This document shows positions 11,831 to 23,487 of a stretch of 64,000 nucleotides of DNA, in pieces. Position 1 is the first letter of the stretch, and each line of letters starts with the position of its first letter. The translations under genes and the position numbers were made by a program. The DNA is from Takakia lepidozioides. Lineage: Eukaryota; Streptophyta; Takakiopsida; Takakiales; Takakiaceae. The notes beneath the pieces are model-generated. The model was not told the DNA's origin. It was given only the letters and a program-made list of their open reading frames with translations, and searched no databases. The stretch is from NCBI GenBank assembly GCA_030704615.1, contig CM060731.1:31124001-31188000 (forward strand). The letters run 5' to 3'.

Positions 11831-13171
11831 TTTCCCCAGCCTGTATATGAATCAAGGCCTCTGCATCTTATATGCAAGTGGTGGCATTGCCAAGTGTTGC
11901 TGAAGTCTGCAGGATATCTGTGAGCTTTCTTACCTTGACTTTACTCTCTGGCAATGGGTGCAAAACACAGGCTAATGATGTAAGGATGGTAACAACGGAG
12001 CCAAGGGGGAGGGGGGCTTACAGTGGAGCGTTTAACATGGCTGGAGACACAGTTCAGCAAGCATACAAAGAGAAATGAAATGGTACTTTATAATGTCCAC
12101 GGAAAGGTCAAATAGCTTATGGGACAGTTTTGTTCCTTCTAATCCATTTTCCAATCCAAGGACGTAACAGGAGTGGGTTCACAAAATTCTTGGAAACCTG
12201 GCTTTGTGTTCTTTGACTTCTATGCCCACTGAGCTGAGATATCAGCATTGAGAATATCTCAATACCATAATGGTCAATCTTGATGGTTCTTGATTGGGGT
12301 GCTAGGGAGTTCCGGCAACAGAGCTGTCAATACCCAAAATGCTGACCCTGGGGGCCATGATCCATTTAATAGCATGTGTTGATGTGGAGTTTAGCCTTCT
12401 CCCTTCTTGGTAAGTCTCTCCTTTCTACAGAAGGCTCAGGTTATGTTCCGACCTGCTTGCAGAACAGCATTGATAAGATCTGATGTTGTCCACCGGGATT
12501 TGAATTTGGATTTTATGAGATTGTGTTTACTAACCCATACACAAAAGGCCTACAGAAGTAGCACATAGTCTTGGCTGTAGACCCTCTTAAGGATTGGCTA
12601 AAAGCTCTAGATATGTACTATCGATCCAATTCTGGGACGATAGAGGTCCCAGATCTAAATACTGTAGCCCTTGGAAATTTTGGATGAGTTGCAAGTAGCC
12701 CAGATATGAGTGGTAAAGTCACGAGTCTACAGAACGTGCTTGTCTGGAGAAGACGAAGCGGAAGTGGGAGATCTGTGATGAAGCTCATCACACTAGTGTT
12801 TGAAGGTGGGTGCCTTCTCTCTCCCAACAAGACACACCGCGCGGTCAACCGCGACGGCTGACAGACGATTGTCGACCCTTATAATTCATCCATCACAGCA
12901 CGTATCAAGCCTTGATTATTAATCAAGGGCCGGCCGGACAGCACAATTCATCCATATACTGACAAACGACATCCATGACGACAAAAAGAACCCAAGCAAC
13001 ACTACAGACAAGTTGTTCTATTCGCCGGTCCGAAGCACTGTCCTTCAGATACGAACATCAAGCGCTCTGCGAGCAGGTGTTTATCCCTTGAGTAAGGAGA
13101 TATACCGGAGGATAAATGGTCTGAAGTATTGCTTTTTGTGATGTCTGCGGGCAGCTTGAAGCTTTGTAGCT
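11831..13171. other. Spacer and upstream region of the multidrug-export family gene
   Basis: No gene seen. It contains the reversed retrotransposon 3' end at 12072-12107. A GC-rich stretch at about 12835-12945 (GCGCGGTCAACCGCG, GGCCGGCCGG) lies 230-340 bp before the downstream ATG and may be promoter sequence; no TATA box is convincing. Confidence 0.35.
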
Positions 13172-15334
13172 ATGGCCGCCGCGAGCTTGTCATCGGCACC
13201 GTGCTTCTCTCACCCTCGGGAGCTTGCGAAGGCCTGCCCCCCACGAGATTCCTTTCAATTACATCTTCCTTCCAAGATCCCAACAAGAATTTCGTTTCTC
13301 TCTGCATCATCGTCTTCTTGGGATCAATTCCAACAGGTCATACTCTTTCTCTCTATCTCTCTCTCTCCAACTTTGAAAGTCACGAGGCTGAGTCAAAATC
13401 CCAGGCCGTCACATCCTGGCCGAGTTGGATATGATACTTTTTAGTAGAATGTTGATGCCAGCCCTTAAACCAGCTAGAGTAATCGGCCTGACATGGGACA
13501 GTTCATTGGCTGTGTGAAGTTATGGCAGTTCTGATACGGGATGGTCTTGAATCCTATAGAACAGCAACTTATGATTATACTCTCTAGTTTTCCTTCTCTT
13601 TTTGGCTTCCTGTGGACTTGGTGAAGTTCCTTCCTTTCTTCCTTTCTCTCTCATATTTTGCAATTGTGGTGTTGCTTGGTGCAGGTGAAGTGTGCGGATC
13701 CTTGTTCAAGGCCCAGTCTTTTCGCTGTGAGATGTGACAATCGTGCTTCCAGCATGTGCTCCGAGCCATTGCCAGAGATCAGAGCCAATCCACAACACCT
13801 TCAATGGATGGCCGCCAGAATTGTGAGTGTATGTCAGTTAAAGATGTGTGTGAATGTGAATATGCTGACACTCTGTTAAGAGGTTTTTTCCGAAGGTCGT
13901 GTCAATTACTATGATCAGATCAGCTGTCCATATTCTTCACAGTGGGGAGCTTTGAACAAGATGAATAGGGCACTGCAATCGGACTCTACATGGTCCTGGG
14001 TCTAAATGCACTCAGGCCCTATTATGGAGGTCGCGTCCCGGGTCCACCCAGTAGTGGTCTTTTACCTACTTCGACTGTTCTACAAGAAGCCTTGACCCTG
14101 TACGGCCGCTGCCTTTGTCAGGAGGTGAGCATAGTGATTTAGTGGTCAACACACTGGAATTGGGTATCTCAACAAGTAGTTAAACACTGTCCCAGGTTTT
14201 CTGGGCAGCATTTGTGCTGGTTGTTGGGGCGTTTTCCAGTGCGGCAATTGCAGCTCCGGCTGGGAACTCTATAGGAACTTCAAGTCTGGGCCTGAAGGTG
14301 GCCTCTTTAATGCGGGGCTCAGGCTGGCCTGATGAAGCGGTGGTGTTTGTGATAGCCATGCTTCCAGTTCTTGAGCTTCGTGGAGCAATCCCAATGGGTT
14401 ACTGGCTGCAGATTCCCCCATTGACTGCCTACATGTTGGCTGTGGCAGGGTATGTTACTTTTTCACCCCTCTGGCCATACTGGTATATTGACTGGTCTTA
14501 TGATGCTCTCCTGGTCATCTCTCTCGGTCTGTCCCCTAAGCTCTTTGGATTCATGTGGAAGTTAGAAAGTTTTGTTTTCTTCTGTCTGTGACTAGCAGTG
14601 CGCCTTGTGAGCCAACACAAGTTATGTCAGAGTCAACATTATGCTAATAGTAGTTGTTCCAGCCCTTGCCTGTATTAGAGTTTTAGAGGTGAGTTTCAGA
14701 TGGTGGTGGTTGAGTATCCCTTGGAGGGAGACTCTCTAATTAAGGTTGTGCATCTAATCTTGCAACCTATTGTGAGATTCCAACAGAAAATCACATGACA
14801 TGGACATAAAGATTGAACGTTGCATCTTATTGTGTGAGGTAGTGAATTTTGCTTCAGTCAAGCCTTGACGGAAGCCTGATCATTCTAAGCTGGTGTACTC
14901 TATGCAGGAATATGGTGCCAATACCCTTCATCCTCATTTATTTGGGAAGGCTGTCAAAATTTGTGGCTTCGAAGAGTGAGGGAGCAAACAATCTAGTCAA
15001 CTTGTTCTTGGAGAACACAAGACAAAAAGCAGCACCGATTCAGGAATTTGAATGGCTTGGACTTATGCTGTTTGTTGCAGTTCCATTGCCTGGAACGGGG
15101 GCATGGACTGGGGGGATTGCAGCATCAATTTTGGGTATGCCCTTTTGGGAGGCCCTTTCAGCAAATTTTGTGGGGGTTTTGTTGGCAGGCATTCTGGTCA
15201 ATCTCCTTGTGAGTGTGGGTGTTAGATATGCAATTTTGGTGTGCATCGCATTTTTCTTTATCTCCACCTTCATGTGGAGTTTTCTTAGGATGCTTCAAAA
15301 GAAAAAGGATGTGAAGTCTGAACCCACAATTTGA
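13172..15334 (+). CDS. Plastid-targeted small multidrug export family protein (Sm_multidrug_ex, COG2426-like)
   Basis: Four exons join in frame: 13172-13336, 13685-13822, 14196-14449 and 14908-15334 (327 residues). Borders are CAACAG|GTCATA, GCAG|GTGAAG, AATT|GTGAGT, CCCAG|GTTTTC, GCAGG|GTATGT and ATGCAG|GAATATG. Exon 1 begins MAAASLSSAPCFSH and is Ser/Ala/Arg-rich with few acids, a typical chloroplast transit peptide. The family core follows: LPVLELRGAIPMGYWLQIPP, then AGNMVPIPFILIYLGRL rebuilt exactly across intron 3, then VPLPGTGAWTGGIAASILGM, with about five hydrophobic helices. Bacterial relatives are annotated as putative small multidrug exporters, but substrate and direction are not established, so only a plastid membrane location is a fair inference. 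Intron 1 holds a scrap of the LINE at 13361-13430. It is an ordinary-length plant member, apparently intact. Confidence 0.9.
13361..13430 (+). mobile_element. Short LINE fragment in intron 1
   Basis: CCAACTTTGAAAGTCACGAG and the next 30 bases match the LINE segment coding [14 protein letters not shown], with several differences. Neither end of the element is present. Confidence 0.65.
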
Positions 15335-16489
15335 GTTCAACTTCCGAATTAGATGTAGGGTGAATGGAGAGGCAATGGTCGCCGTCATGTTCTACTTTGA
15401 TAAGATTGACCACTGCCATATGACTATTGCTGACATGACTAAAGGTGGCCCCATAGTCTTGAGATAACCAAGCTTGCAATGTAGCATATGCAAGTATTTT
15501 GGCATGTGACCCATTAGCAAGAGTGGCATCTTCAGTTATGAAAGGGATATGCTCTTACCTATGATGACACACTTCTATTGTCAGTAAGAGGAGACATGAC
15601 AGGCGAGGCTTAGTTAAAAAACCCAGTTTTGTAGTGCGACCACTCTTTTGTAAGGCAGTTTGCAGGGGAGTCATTGTTGGAGTCAAAAGAGAATCTCCCT
15701 GAGATCTGTCATTAAGATTCTCTCCAATGGGTCCATTGTCTCTGTGGATGCAAGTGTTTTCCTCTAATTGGAAGGATAACAGAAAATGTAACCAACCTGA
15801 AATGATGGGTAACACATACCGTCATTTACTTCTATCATTAAAACACATCGACATCTAGCCTGCTGATCAGACTTATCTTTCTATGCTATTGATAACAGGA
15901 CAATGCGACGAAGCCTTGAATCAAGTATTGCCTAGGCAGTTATGAGAACAGATTGTCACTGCAGCAGAGCTTGAATTTTGTGGAGGGTGTGTTCCACGTT
16001 TTTCCAACAGTGGATTGTCCTCATGACCAAGTTGAAGCTGCCTTTTCCTTCCTTGTCGTAATACTAAATAAAAGATGAAAACCAGCTGTATGGTATTCGC
16101 AATTGCAAGCTGCCATGTCTTGTTGATTTCCCTTGCATGTTCACAAGGCTTGTAAAATTCTTTCATGGCAGAATGGAACTGTAGCCTGTACAGAGGGAAG
16201 GGATGCAGACAAAAAGAAGATAGGGGCTGAAATACGCAGCTGCTTGATGGCCATCATTCCACAGCAGGTTTCTAAACATTGAACCATCAAAAGTGGCTGT
16301 ACAGCTGCAGAGCCAGAATCATGTGAAAGTACCTTCAAGCTTCCGCCCAAACCAACAAAGATTGTAAAACATGAACATATCATCAACCAGGGCACAAGGC
16401 ATGTTGTTTCAGTAGGTTGAATTTCACCAGCCAGGACTGTTTCTTATACTGATTCATCCCCAGTTTCTGATGTATAATAAACGACCCCC
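15335..16489. other. 3' flank without a recognised gene
   Basis: This follows the stop of the multidrug-export family gene and precedes the tail of the PDF-PPR pseudogene on the other strand. No open frame here shows family features. AATAAA occurs at about 16064-16072, more than 700 bp past the stop. Confidence 0.35.
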
Positions 16490-17987
16490 AAGACTTTGCT
16501 GCACACTGGCGCTGATGAGCCCAAAAGCACTAGCCAACTTCTCACTGTGGTGGCAAAGAGAAATTTCCTTTTGCTCCTCCTCCACATCATGCATCATACA
16601 AAGCATGTTTCAGACACAGACCCAGCATCCTTCATCTGCCCAGACAATCTCTCCAGCTCAGCATGGATTTCCTCAATTTGTGCGTGTGATTTGTCTTCTA
16701 CACCAAATGTATGCACCTGGTTGGCAACCTCAATGGAGCTGCATCCTTGCTCCTTTCTGATACTACTGTCCTCCATGTCCTTTCTCACCTTTGCTTTACC
16801 TTCCCGCCTGCCAGCTGCAGCATAGATGTTGGATAAGAGGACATAACTTGCAGTGTGCTCTGGGTCGCACCTGAGGAGAAATTTTGCTACATGTTCTGCT
16901 AGTTCCACATCACCATGAATTCTGCAGGCACCAAGCAAGGCCCCCACATGCTTGGCATATCCTGCTATCACAATATTCCATGTAGACTTATCCCGTTCAG
17001 GTATTTTGTCAAGCAACTGGCATGCATTCACCAAACTCCCGCACTTGGCATACAAGTTAAGAAGGGTGTGAGTAGAAAAAAGTTTGGCTGGAGTCCACTT
17101 AGATTATGTGGGCATGAACCTGCCTTCCCGTTTTAGGTCTTCAACACTCCTGCAAGAGACAAACGTAAGTGTTGGAGTCTGCTGAATACATTGTTGGTTC
17201 AAAATGTGCAGCGCCTCTCTCAGTTTTCCTGCCTTACACAGTGTGCCTCACATTCCCACTAGTACCAGGGGAGTTCTTGTTGACTCCCTCTCCCTGCTCT
17301 TTCAAAAGCAGTGGTAATGGCGGAGTTGCCCAATTCAAACAACTTGTGTGATTCAACCTTGATAGTTACAAACCTTCACACAACATCTCTCCAAGCGCCT
17401 GGATAGTTCAAAGAATGATTTATCCTTGAGGACTGCTACATATTCACAGGGTTGCAAAACTACTGCAGCTGATTACTTTGAGAAATAACTGTACCAGTTT
17501 TCTCTATTTGAATTCGAACCCTTGAACATTGTAGATACACCCACATTTTTGGCCTGAAGCTTGTACTTCGTCCTCTAACATGGCAGCTAGCTCTGCTTTC
17601 AAGCAAGGGGAGTTTGCCCACCCCTCAATCCAAAGGACATCGTTTGTGCACTTATGTCGGAGTTCGGGTGATCTTGTATGTTTCTGTGAGAACCACGACA
17701 GTATTTTAACCACAGGCTACACCCACCCAGCTCCCACATCTTTGAAATGGTGCACTGATAGCAACAGTGAAAACTGCTTTTGCGCTAACATTGTGGCAAC
17801 CAGAGACATAGTTGTTGTTTTAACGGTATAGTGATTCATCCACTCCACCCTACAACAGCATGCTAGCTTCAGTTACAAGACCTCCTTGACATGTCCCAAG
17901 TGAAGATAGTTTCACCTTGTAAAATCTGTTGTCCCACCATTTTGAAGGATCTGAGAGGAACTCCTGCCAGAGTTGGTCTTTGCTCAT
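16490..17987 (-). pseudogene. Truncated PDF-motif/PPR-DYW paralogue
   Basis: Read from 17987 downward. An exon 17987-17916 encodes MSKDQLWQEFLSDPSKWWDN and ends AAG|GTGAAA. After an intron, acceptor TTCTCACAG opens an exon at 17683 with SPELRHKCTNDVLWIEGW, completing a PDF motif in phase 0. At 17340-17080 the DNA matches the N-terminal PPR part of the intact neighbour (18716-22313), but stops and frame changes break it. One PPR unit (MYAKCGSLVNACQLLDKIPE) then jumps directly to the E region (GALLGACRIHGDVELAEH), so the central repeats are missing. The frame stops at 16594 at the start of the DYW domain, though DYW-like DNA continues to about 16490 without the active-site end. It is a duplicate of the neighbouring fusion gene that lost most repeats and its editing domain. 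A short expressed N-terminal peptide cannot be excluded. Confidence 0.82.
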
Positions 17988-18063
17988 TGCTTGATCTGCG
18001 TTGCAGCTTAAAACTGCCTCAGTCTCAATTGTGGAGAGCCAGTGCTTACGAGTTATTGCTTGT

Positions 18064-18330
18064 TTATTTTCTGACCATAAAGAACTCCTCTAGCCAAGAA
18101 GGTAGTTTCTGCTTGGATGGGTCAAGCACAATGTGGAGCACCCAACGAAAAATGTGCACAGGCATTTCCATTTCTGTACCTTTCCTCCGCACCCCTGGAA
18201 GCGACAAAGCCATCATCCAATCCCATTGGATTGGGCTAGCTTTCAGCAACATTCATGCAAGGTAGTCAAGAGCTCTATCTGAAGCAGCACCACAAGAAAC
18301 ATACAAACATGTCCAAATTAAGATGCTGAA
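18064..18330 (-). pseudogene. Isolated PDF-motif second-half exon remnant
   Basis: The frame VLHIVLDPSKQKLPSWLEEF, followed by a stop at 18064, resembles the second half of a PDF motif (LW-I/D...P-W-L). No first half with WWDN was found directly upstream. DNA at 18230-18300 (TTTGGACATGTTTG, then TTGCATGAATGTTGCTGAA) is also present at 22.7-22.8 kb upstream of another PDF exon, showing that the segment was duplicated as a block. Confidence 0.5.
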
Positions 18331-18715
18331 CAAACTTGTGCACAGGGCTGCCCCTCTAATGAAGCTCATTACGAATTGTATTCGCTTCAATCTTCACGGT
18401 GTGGAGAAGCTCCACTACCCAGACCAAAATTAGGACAGCACTCTGATTTTCTTCCACTATCACCAGAGTCAGTCCAAAGCCCCCCTTAACTCATTACCTG
18501 CTCCAGTCAAGTGCAATTATGGGCTGACTTCCCACCTATGCTGGGTAGACCCCACTATCATTTCCTGTGGATATGCCACAGGAAATGCCCTCAACAGTAC
18601 AACATGGTCAATATTCTCAGGAAATGGTGGTCAATATTCTCAGTGGATGGATTGAGTACCTACACAGATCAATGAATGAAGCAAGACACTCGCACCTTTC
18701 CAGAAAAACATCGGT
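18331..18715. other. Short spacer downstream of the PDF-PPR fusion gene
   Basis: Nothing recognisable. This would contain the 3' end of the fusion gene transcript on the minus strand. Confidence 0.3.
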
Positions 18716-21700
18716 TCACCAGTAATCCCCACAAGAACAAACCCCATCTTCAAAGTGGTGAAAGCGGTTAGCGTCCCGTACAACAATTGCTCGGCCAACA
18801 ATCTTGGAGATTAACTTGGTGGAGGTGTGGCAGTCACCACACACCCGAAGATTCTTGATGAGACGGAGAGGCGTTCTAGGGGCCGTACTGATCAGCCCAA
18901 GACCAATGGCCAGCTTCTCACTGTGGTGGCAAAGAGAAAATTCCTTTTGCTCCTCCCCCACATCATGCAATACAAAGCGCGTGTCAGGCACATACCCTGC
19001 CTCCTTCATCTGCCCAGATAATCTTCTCAGCTCAGCATGGATTTCCTTTATTTTGGGGTGCAATTTGTCATCTACAACGAAGGTGTGCACCCTGTTGCCA
19101 ACCTCAATGCAGCAGCAACCTGGCTCCTTTCTAACCCCTCTGACCTTCATCATTTTTCTCACCTTTGCACTATCGTCCCACCTTCCAGCTGCAGCATAAA
19201 CGTTTGATAGCAACACATAAGTCGCAGCATCCTGTTCATCCCACTTGAGAATAGATGTAGCTGCACGTTCAGCCATGTCCACATTGCCATGGATTCTGCA
19301 GGCACCAAGCAAGGCCTTCCACACCACAACATCTGGTTTGATTGGCATTTTATTAATGAGGTCCTCTGCCTCATCCAATTGCCCCGCACGTCCAAGAAGG
19401 TCCACCATGCAGCCAAAGTGCTTTAGTGTCGGAGTGACACAATGATCTTGACTCAGGGAATCAAAGTAGCGCCTTCCCTCATCCAGTAGGCCAGCGTGGC
19501 TGCATGCAGAGAGAACACATATATAGGCAATGCTGTCCGGCTTCAAGCCTTCCTTTTGCATTCCTTCAAATAGTTGCAGGGCCTCCCTATGACTACCATG
19601 CTGGGCATATCCTGCGATCATTGCTTTCCAGGACACCACATCTCGTTCGGTCATATTGTCGAACACTCCCTTTGCATCCTCAATGCACCCACATTTGGCA
19701 TACATGTCCACGAGGGTATTGTTCAGAATGACATCTGGTACAATTCCAGCTTTGATGATGTTACCATGGACCTCTTTGCCCTTTTCCAGGGCTGCCAGGC
19801 TCGCACACGCATTGCAAACGCAAACAAATGTGATGTGGTTGGGCTTCATCCCTTGCCGCATCATTTGCTTGTAGGTCTCCAAAGCCTCCACCCCGCGCCC
19901 CTGCTGTGCATATCCTGCAATCATCACATTCCATGACACCACATCTCGTTCAGCCATATTGTCGAACACACGCTTTGCATCCTTGAGGCACCCACACTTG
20001 GCATACATGTCCACGAGGGTACTGTTCAGAATGACATCTGGTACAATTCCAGCTTTAATGATGTCACCATGGACCTCTTTGCCCTTTTCCAGGGCTGCCA
20101 GGCTTGCACACGCATTGCAAACGCAAACAAACGTGATGTGGTCAGGCTTCACCCCTTCCTGCATCATTTGCTCATAGGTTTCCAAAGCCTCCATCCCGCC
20201 CCCTTGCTGTGCATATCCTGCAACCATCGCGTTCCATGACACCACATCTCGTTCAGCCATATTTTTGAACACTCCCTTTGCATATTCGATACTCCCACAT
20301 TTGGCATACATGTCGACCAGGGCAGTGTTCAGAATGACATCTGGTACAATTCCAGCTTTGATGATGTCACCATGGACCTCTTTGCCCTTTTCCAGGGCTG
20401 CCAGGCTTGCACACGCATTGCAAACACAAACAAATGTGATGTGGTTGGGCTTCATCCTTTCCCGCATCATTTGCTCATAGGTCTCCAAAGCCTCTATCCC
20501 ACACCCCTGCTGTGCATATCCTGCAATCATTGCGCTCCATGACACCACATCTCGTTCAGCCATATTGTCAAACACTCCCTTTGCATCCTCCATGCTTCCA
20601 CATTTGGCATACATGTCCACAAGAGTATTGTTAAGAATGACATTTGGTACAATTCTAGCTTTGATGATGTCACCATGGACCTCCTTGCCCTTCTCCAGGG
20701 CTGACAGGCTTGCACACGCATTGCAAACACAAACAAACGTGATGTGGTCGGGCTTCACCCCTTCCTGCATCATTTGCTCATAGGTCTCCAAAGCCTCCAT
20801 TCCACGCCCCTGCTGTGCATATCCTGTGATCATCGCACTCCACGACACCACATCTCGTTCAGCCATGTTGTCGAACACTCCCTTTGCATCCTCGATGCTC
20901 CCACATTTGGCATACATGTCCACGAGGGTACTGTTCAAAATGACATTTGGTACAATTCCAGCTTTGACGATGTCACCATGGACCTCTTTGCCCTTTTCCA
21001 GGGCTGCCAGGCTCGCACACGCTTTGCAAACACAAACAAACGTGATGCGGTCAGGCTTCACCCCTTCCCTCATCATTTTCTCATAGGTCTGCAAAGCCTC
21101 CATCCCGCGCCCCTGCTTTGCATATCCTGCGATCATCGTGCTCCATGACACCACGTCTCGTTCGGCCATATTGTCGAACACTCCCTTTGCATCCTCAATG
21201 CACCCACATTTGGCATACATGTCCACGAGGGTACTGTTCAGGATGACATCTGGTACAATTCCAGCTTTGATGATGTCACCATGGACCTCTTTGCCCTTTT
21301 CCAGGGCTGCCAGGCTTGCACATGCATTGCAAACGCAAACAAACGTGATGTGATTGGGCTTCACCCCTTCCCACATCATTTGCTTATAGGTCTCCAAAGC
21401 ATTCCTACCACACCCATGCTTGGTAAATCCTGCCATCATTATATTCCACGTGATCAAACAGCGTTGAGGCATTCTGTTGAATACTTGGTGAGCATCCGCG
21501 ATACTCCCGCACTTAACATACATGTTGACAAGGGCGTTGTGTAGAAAAACGTTTGGCTTGAATCCACTTTGGATAATGTGAGCATGCACCTGCTTTCCAG
21601 CTTCCAGGCTTTTCATCTTGATACAATTACGCAAGAGACAGACATAAATATCTGAATGTGCTGAAATGCCTCCTTGGTTTAAAGTCTGTAGAGCCTCTTT

Positions 21701-22313
21701 CAGTCGCCCTGTCTCACAGAGCATCCTCACATGCCCAGAAGTGCCAGAAGAGGCATTAAGGACTCCCTCTCTTTGTCCTCTTTTGGAAGCTGTGGTCATG
21801 GTCGAGGTGCCTGACTTCATCAGCTGCATCGCTGCTGCTGCTGCTGCTTCCAGTTGACCATCCACCCATGCAGGGTTCTTGTAGCTATCAATCCACAGCA
21901 AATCAAAGGTAATCTTGTGCTTCAATCCGTCCCTCTTGGATGCATCTGGACCCACACTCTATCCCTGCTCCTTCAGCCATCCCTCCCTCTGCACAAAGCA
22001 TGCGTACATCCTTGCCTTGCTGCTACCAGCTGACAATGACACAGCCCAGATTTGTCCTAGCAAAATACCCCAACCCTACTTATCACACTAGTTTCTATGC
22101 TGAATTGTGTCTACTTCTCTCTGTAATCTAGCAGGCGTTCACCTTTTTGTCTCGATTGTCCCACCATTGACTGGGGTCAGAAAAATATTCATTCCAGAGC
22201 TTCTCCTCGTCTCTATTAGCTGCTTCTCTGCTACCACATTGGCAGTAACATGTGAAAAATAACTCAACACCATCATAGATCCACCCAACGAGCTTACTTG
22301 CAGAATTCAACAT
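18716..22313 (-). CDS. PPR-DYW protein with an N-terminal OSB-type PDF motif
   Basis: Two exons, 22313-22143 and 21958-18716, join in phase 0 (GACAAAAAG|GTGAAC and GGATAG|AGTGTG), giving 1,137 residues. Residues about 39-93 form a PDF motif: EKLWNEYFSDPSQWWDNRDK before the intron and KHKITFDLLWIDSYKNPAWV after it. This motif is otherwise known from plant organellar single-stranded-DNA-binding OSB proteins. From about 137 to 935 come PLS-type PPR repeats, including six near-identical triplets with HGDIIKAGIVPDV and TLVDMYAKCG. Then follow the E region (LLGACRIHGNVDMAERAA), a PG box (KEPGCCCIEVGNRVHTF) and a DYW domain with HSEKLAI, CGDCH and terminal CSCGDYW, the zinc-binding cytidine-deaminase signature of organelle C-to-U editing factors. 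The frame is intact over 3.2 kb. The ATG at 22313 is the first in frame, but no clear transit peptide is visible, so upstream exons may be missing. RNA editing is inferred from family; a DNA- or RNA-binding role for the PDF part is inference. Confidence 0.86.
19640..21370 (-). repeat. 303-bp tandem repeats inside the PPR-DYW gene
   Basis: The string CGTTCAGCCATATTGTCGAA or close variants recur near 19647, 19949, 20253, 20556, 20858 and 21160, a spacing of about 303 bp or 101 codons. That is one PLS triplet of PPR motifs. The copies differ by a few per cent only, which indicates recent amplification by unequal exchange or gene conversion. Confidence 0.9.
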
Positions 22314-22399
22314 GAAAAATTAGGAACGACTCTGATAAGAGGGCAAAATAGGCTGAAATGTGTTGAAGAAGAAGGTGGCCTCACCATATTGACCTTGTG

Positions 22400-22641
22400 C
22401 CATGAAAGCAGCTAGCTTTTGTTCAACCAGGGAGGTTTCAACCAACCATCAACCCAAAATGACCTCTTGTGTGTAAACACCAGGAGAAATACCAAATCAT
22501 GATACTAACAGGAAGAGCCCCCATTTGCAGGATGGACAAACTTATTCACATCATACATTAAGAGAGTCACACCTGGTGATTGCGAATGTCCCACCATTGA
22601 GAAGGATTTTTAAAAAACTCACGCCAGCTCTGCTCCATGCT
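22400..22641 (-). pseudogene. PDF-motif exon pair remnant (copy B)
   Basis: Exon 22641-22573 encodes SMEQSWREFFKNPSQWWDIR and ends CACCAG|GTGTGA. After a short intron the second half is visible at about 22471-22411 as FWVDGWLKPPWLN before a stop. The exon/intron arrangement equals that of the fusion gene and of the pseudogene at 17.9 kb. The KHK part of the motif is eroded. Confidence 0.62.
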
Positions 22642-23102
22642 CTAAAGTAGACCTATGTGCCCGAAAATCCCACAGCATCAACATTTGCACAAGTTCCCTC
22701 ATGGAGGAGTGCCAGTGACCATTCAACAACATTCAAGCAAGTCACTTTGGGCTCCATTTGACTCCACAACGAGGAACATTCGAACATGTCCAAACTTACA
22801 CAAATGCTAATCTTGTAGTCTGCAGATTTTGATTTTGGAGTGGTCTGTGAAAACGACCAACGACCAGGAGGCAGCTGAGCAGCCACAGTCTCAACCCTCC
22901 CAAGTCCCTTGCAAAGTCCAGGGAAAAGACCTTGCACATCCTACTGTCATGCCCAGCTCAGGAAGAACAAGCTCGATACGGACAGTAGAAGCAGGTTTTG
23001 CAAAGCATAGCGAGATTCTGACTTCACTCAACAACGGTACGATCCAGTCCACACAATACGACAATCAATATCCCTTTCTCATCCTACATGAAGAAAGCTC
23101 AC

Positions 23103-23487
23103 CTTGTCAAGGCTACTGTCCCACCATTGTGAAGTATCTTTGAAGAACTCCTGCCAGCACCGTTCCATGCTCCAGCGTTGACCTACACACCAGATATACC
23201 AATTATCGGCCTTGCTTAACGATCCCGTGCGCAAAACGATCTTTGCCCATAGTACATTAGTTTCTGCTGAATTGCGCAAAACATTCCGAGCTGGATCCGA
23301 CGGCGCATACACACAATACATCGACACCATAAAAGGAAACCGCAAAGTGCTTTGTGTCATTACCTAATTTGAATGGCATCCCTGAGGGCGCCATAGCCAA
23401 CACAATACACTCCGTCGTCTGCGCAGTGCCAAGGGGGACAGCAGCCTCCTCTCTCAACCCACCTGCTCTCTTCTCTCTACCTGCCAA
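23103..23487 (-). pseudogene. OSB-like N-terminal segment with PDF-motif half (copy A)
   Basis: Exon 23182-23103 encodes QRWSMERCWQEFFKDTSQWW and ends GACAAG|GTGAGC. Upstream (23487-23190) two overlapping frames are open, one starting MAPSGMPFKLGNDTKHFAVS, the other containing RNSAETNVLWAKIVLRTGSL. I cannot choose between them or show an OB fold. The WWDNR of the motif has become WWDSS and no clear second-half exon follows, so this copy is probably degraded. It could alternatively be the far 5' part of the fusion gene transcript. Confidence 0.45.

Noticed and set aside
19504-21544. Series of plus-strand frames repeating HLAYMSTRVLFRMTSGTIPA
   Set aside because: They repeat every 303 bp because they are the complement of the PPR triplets on the minus strand.
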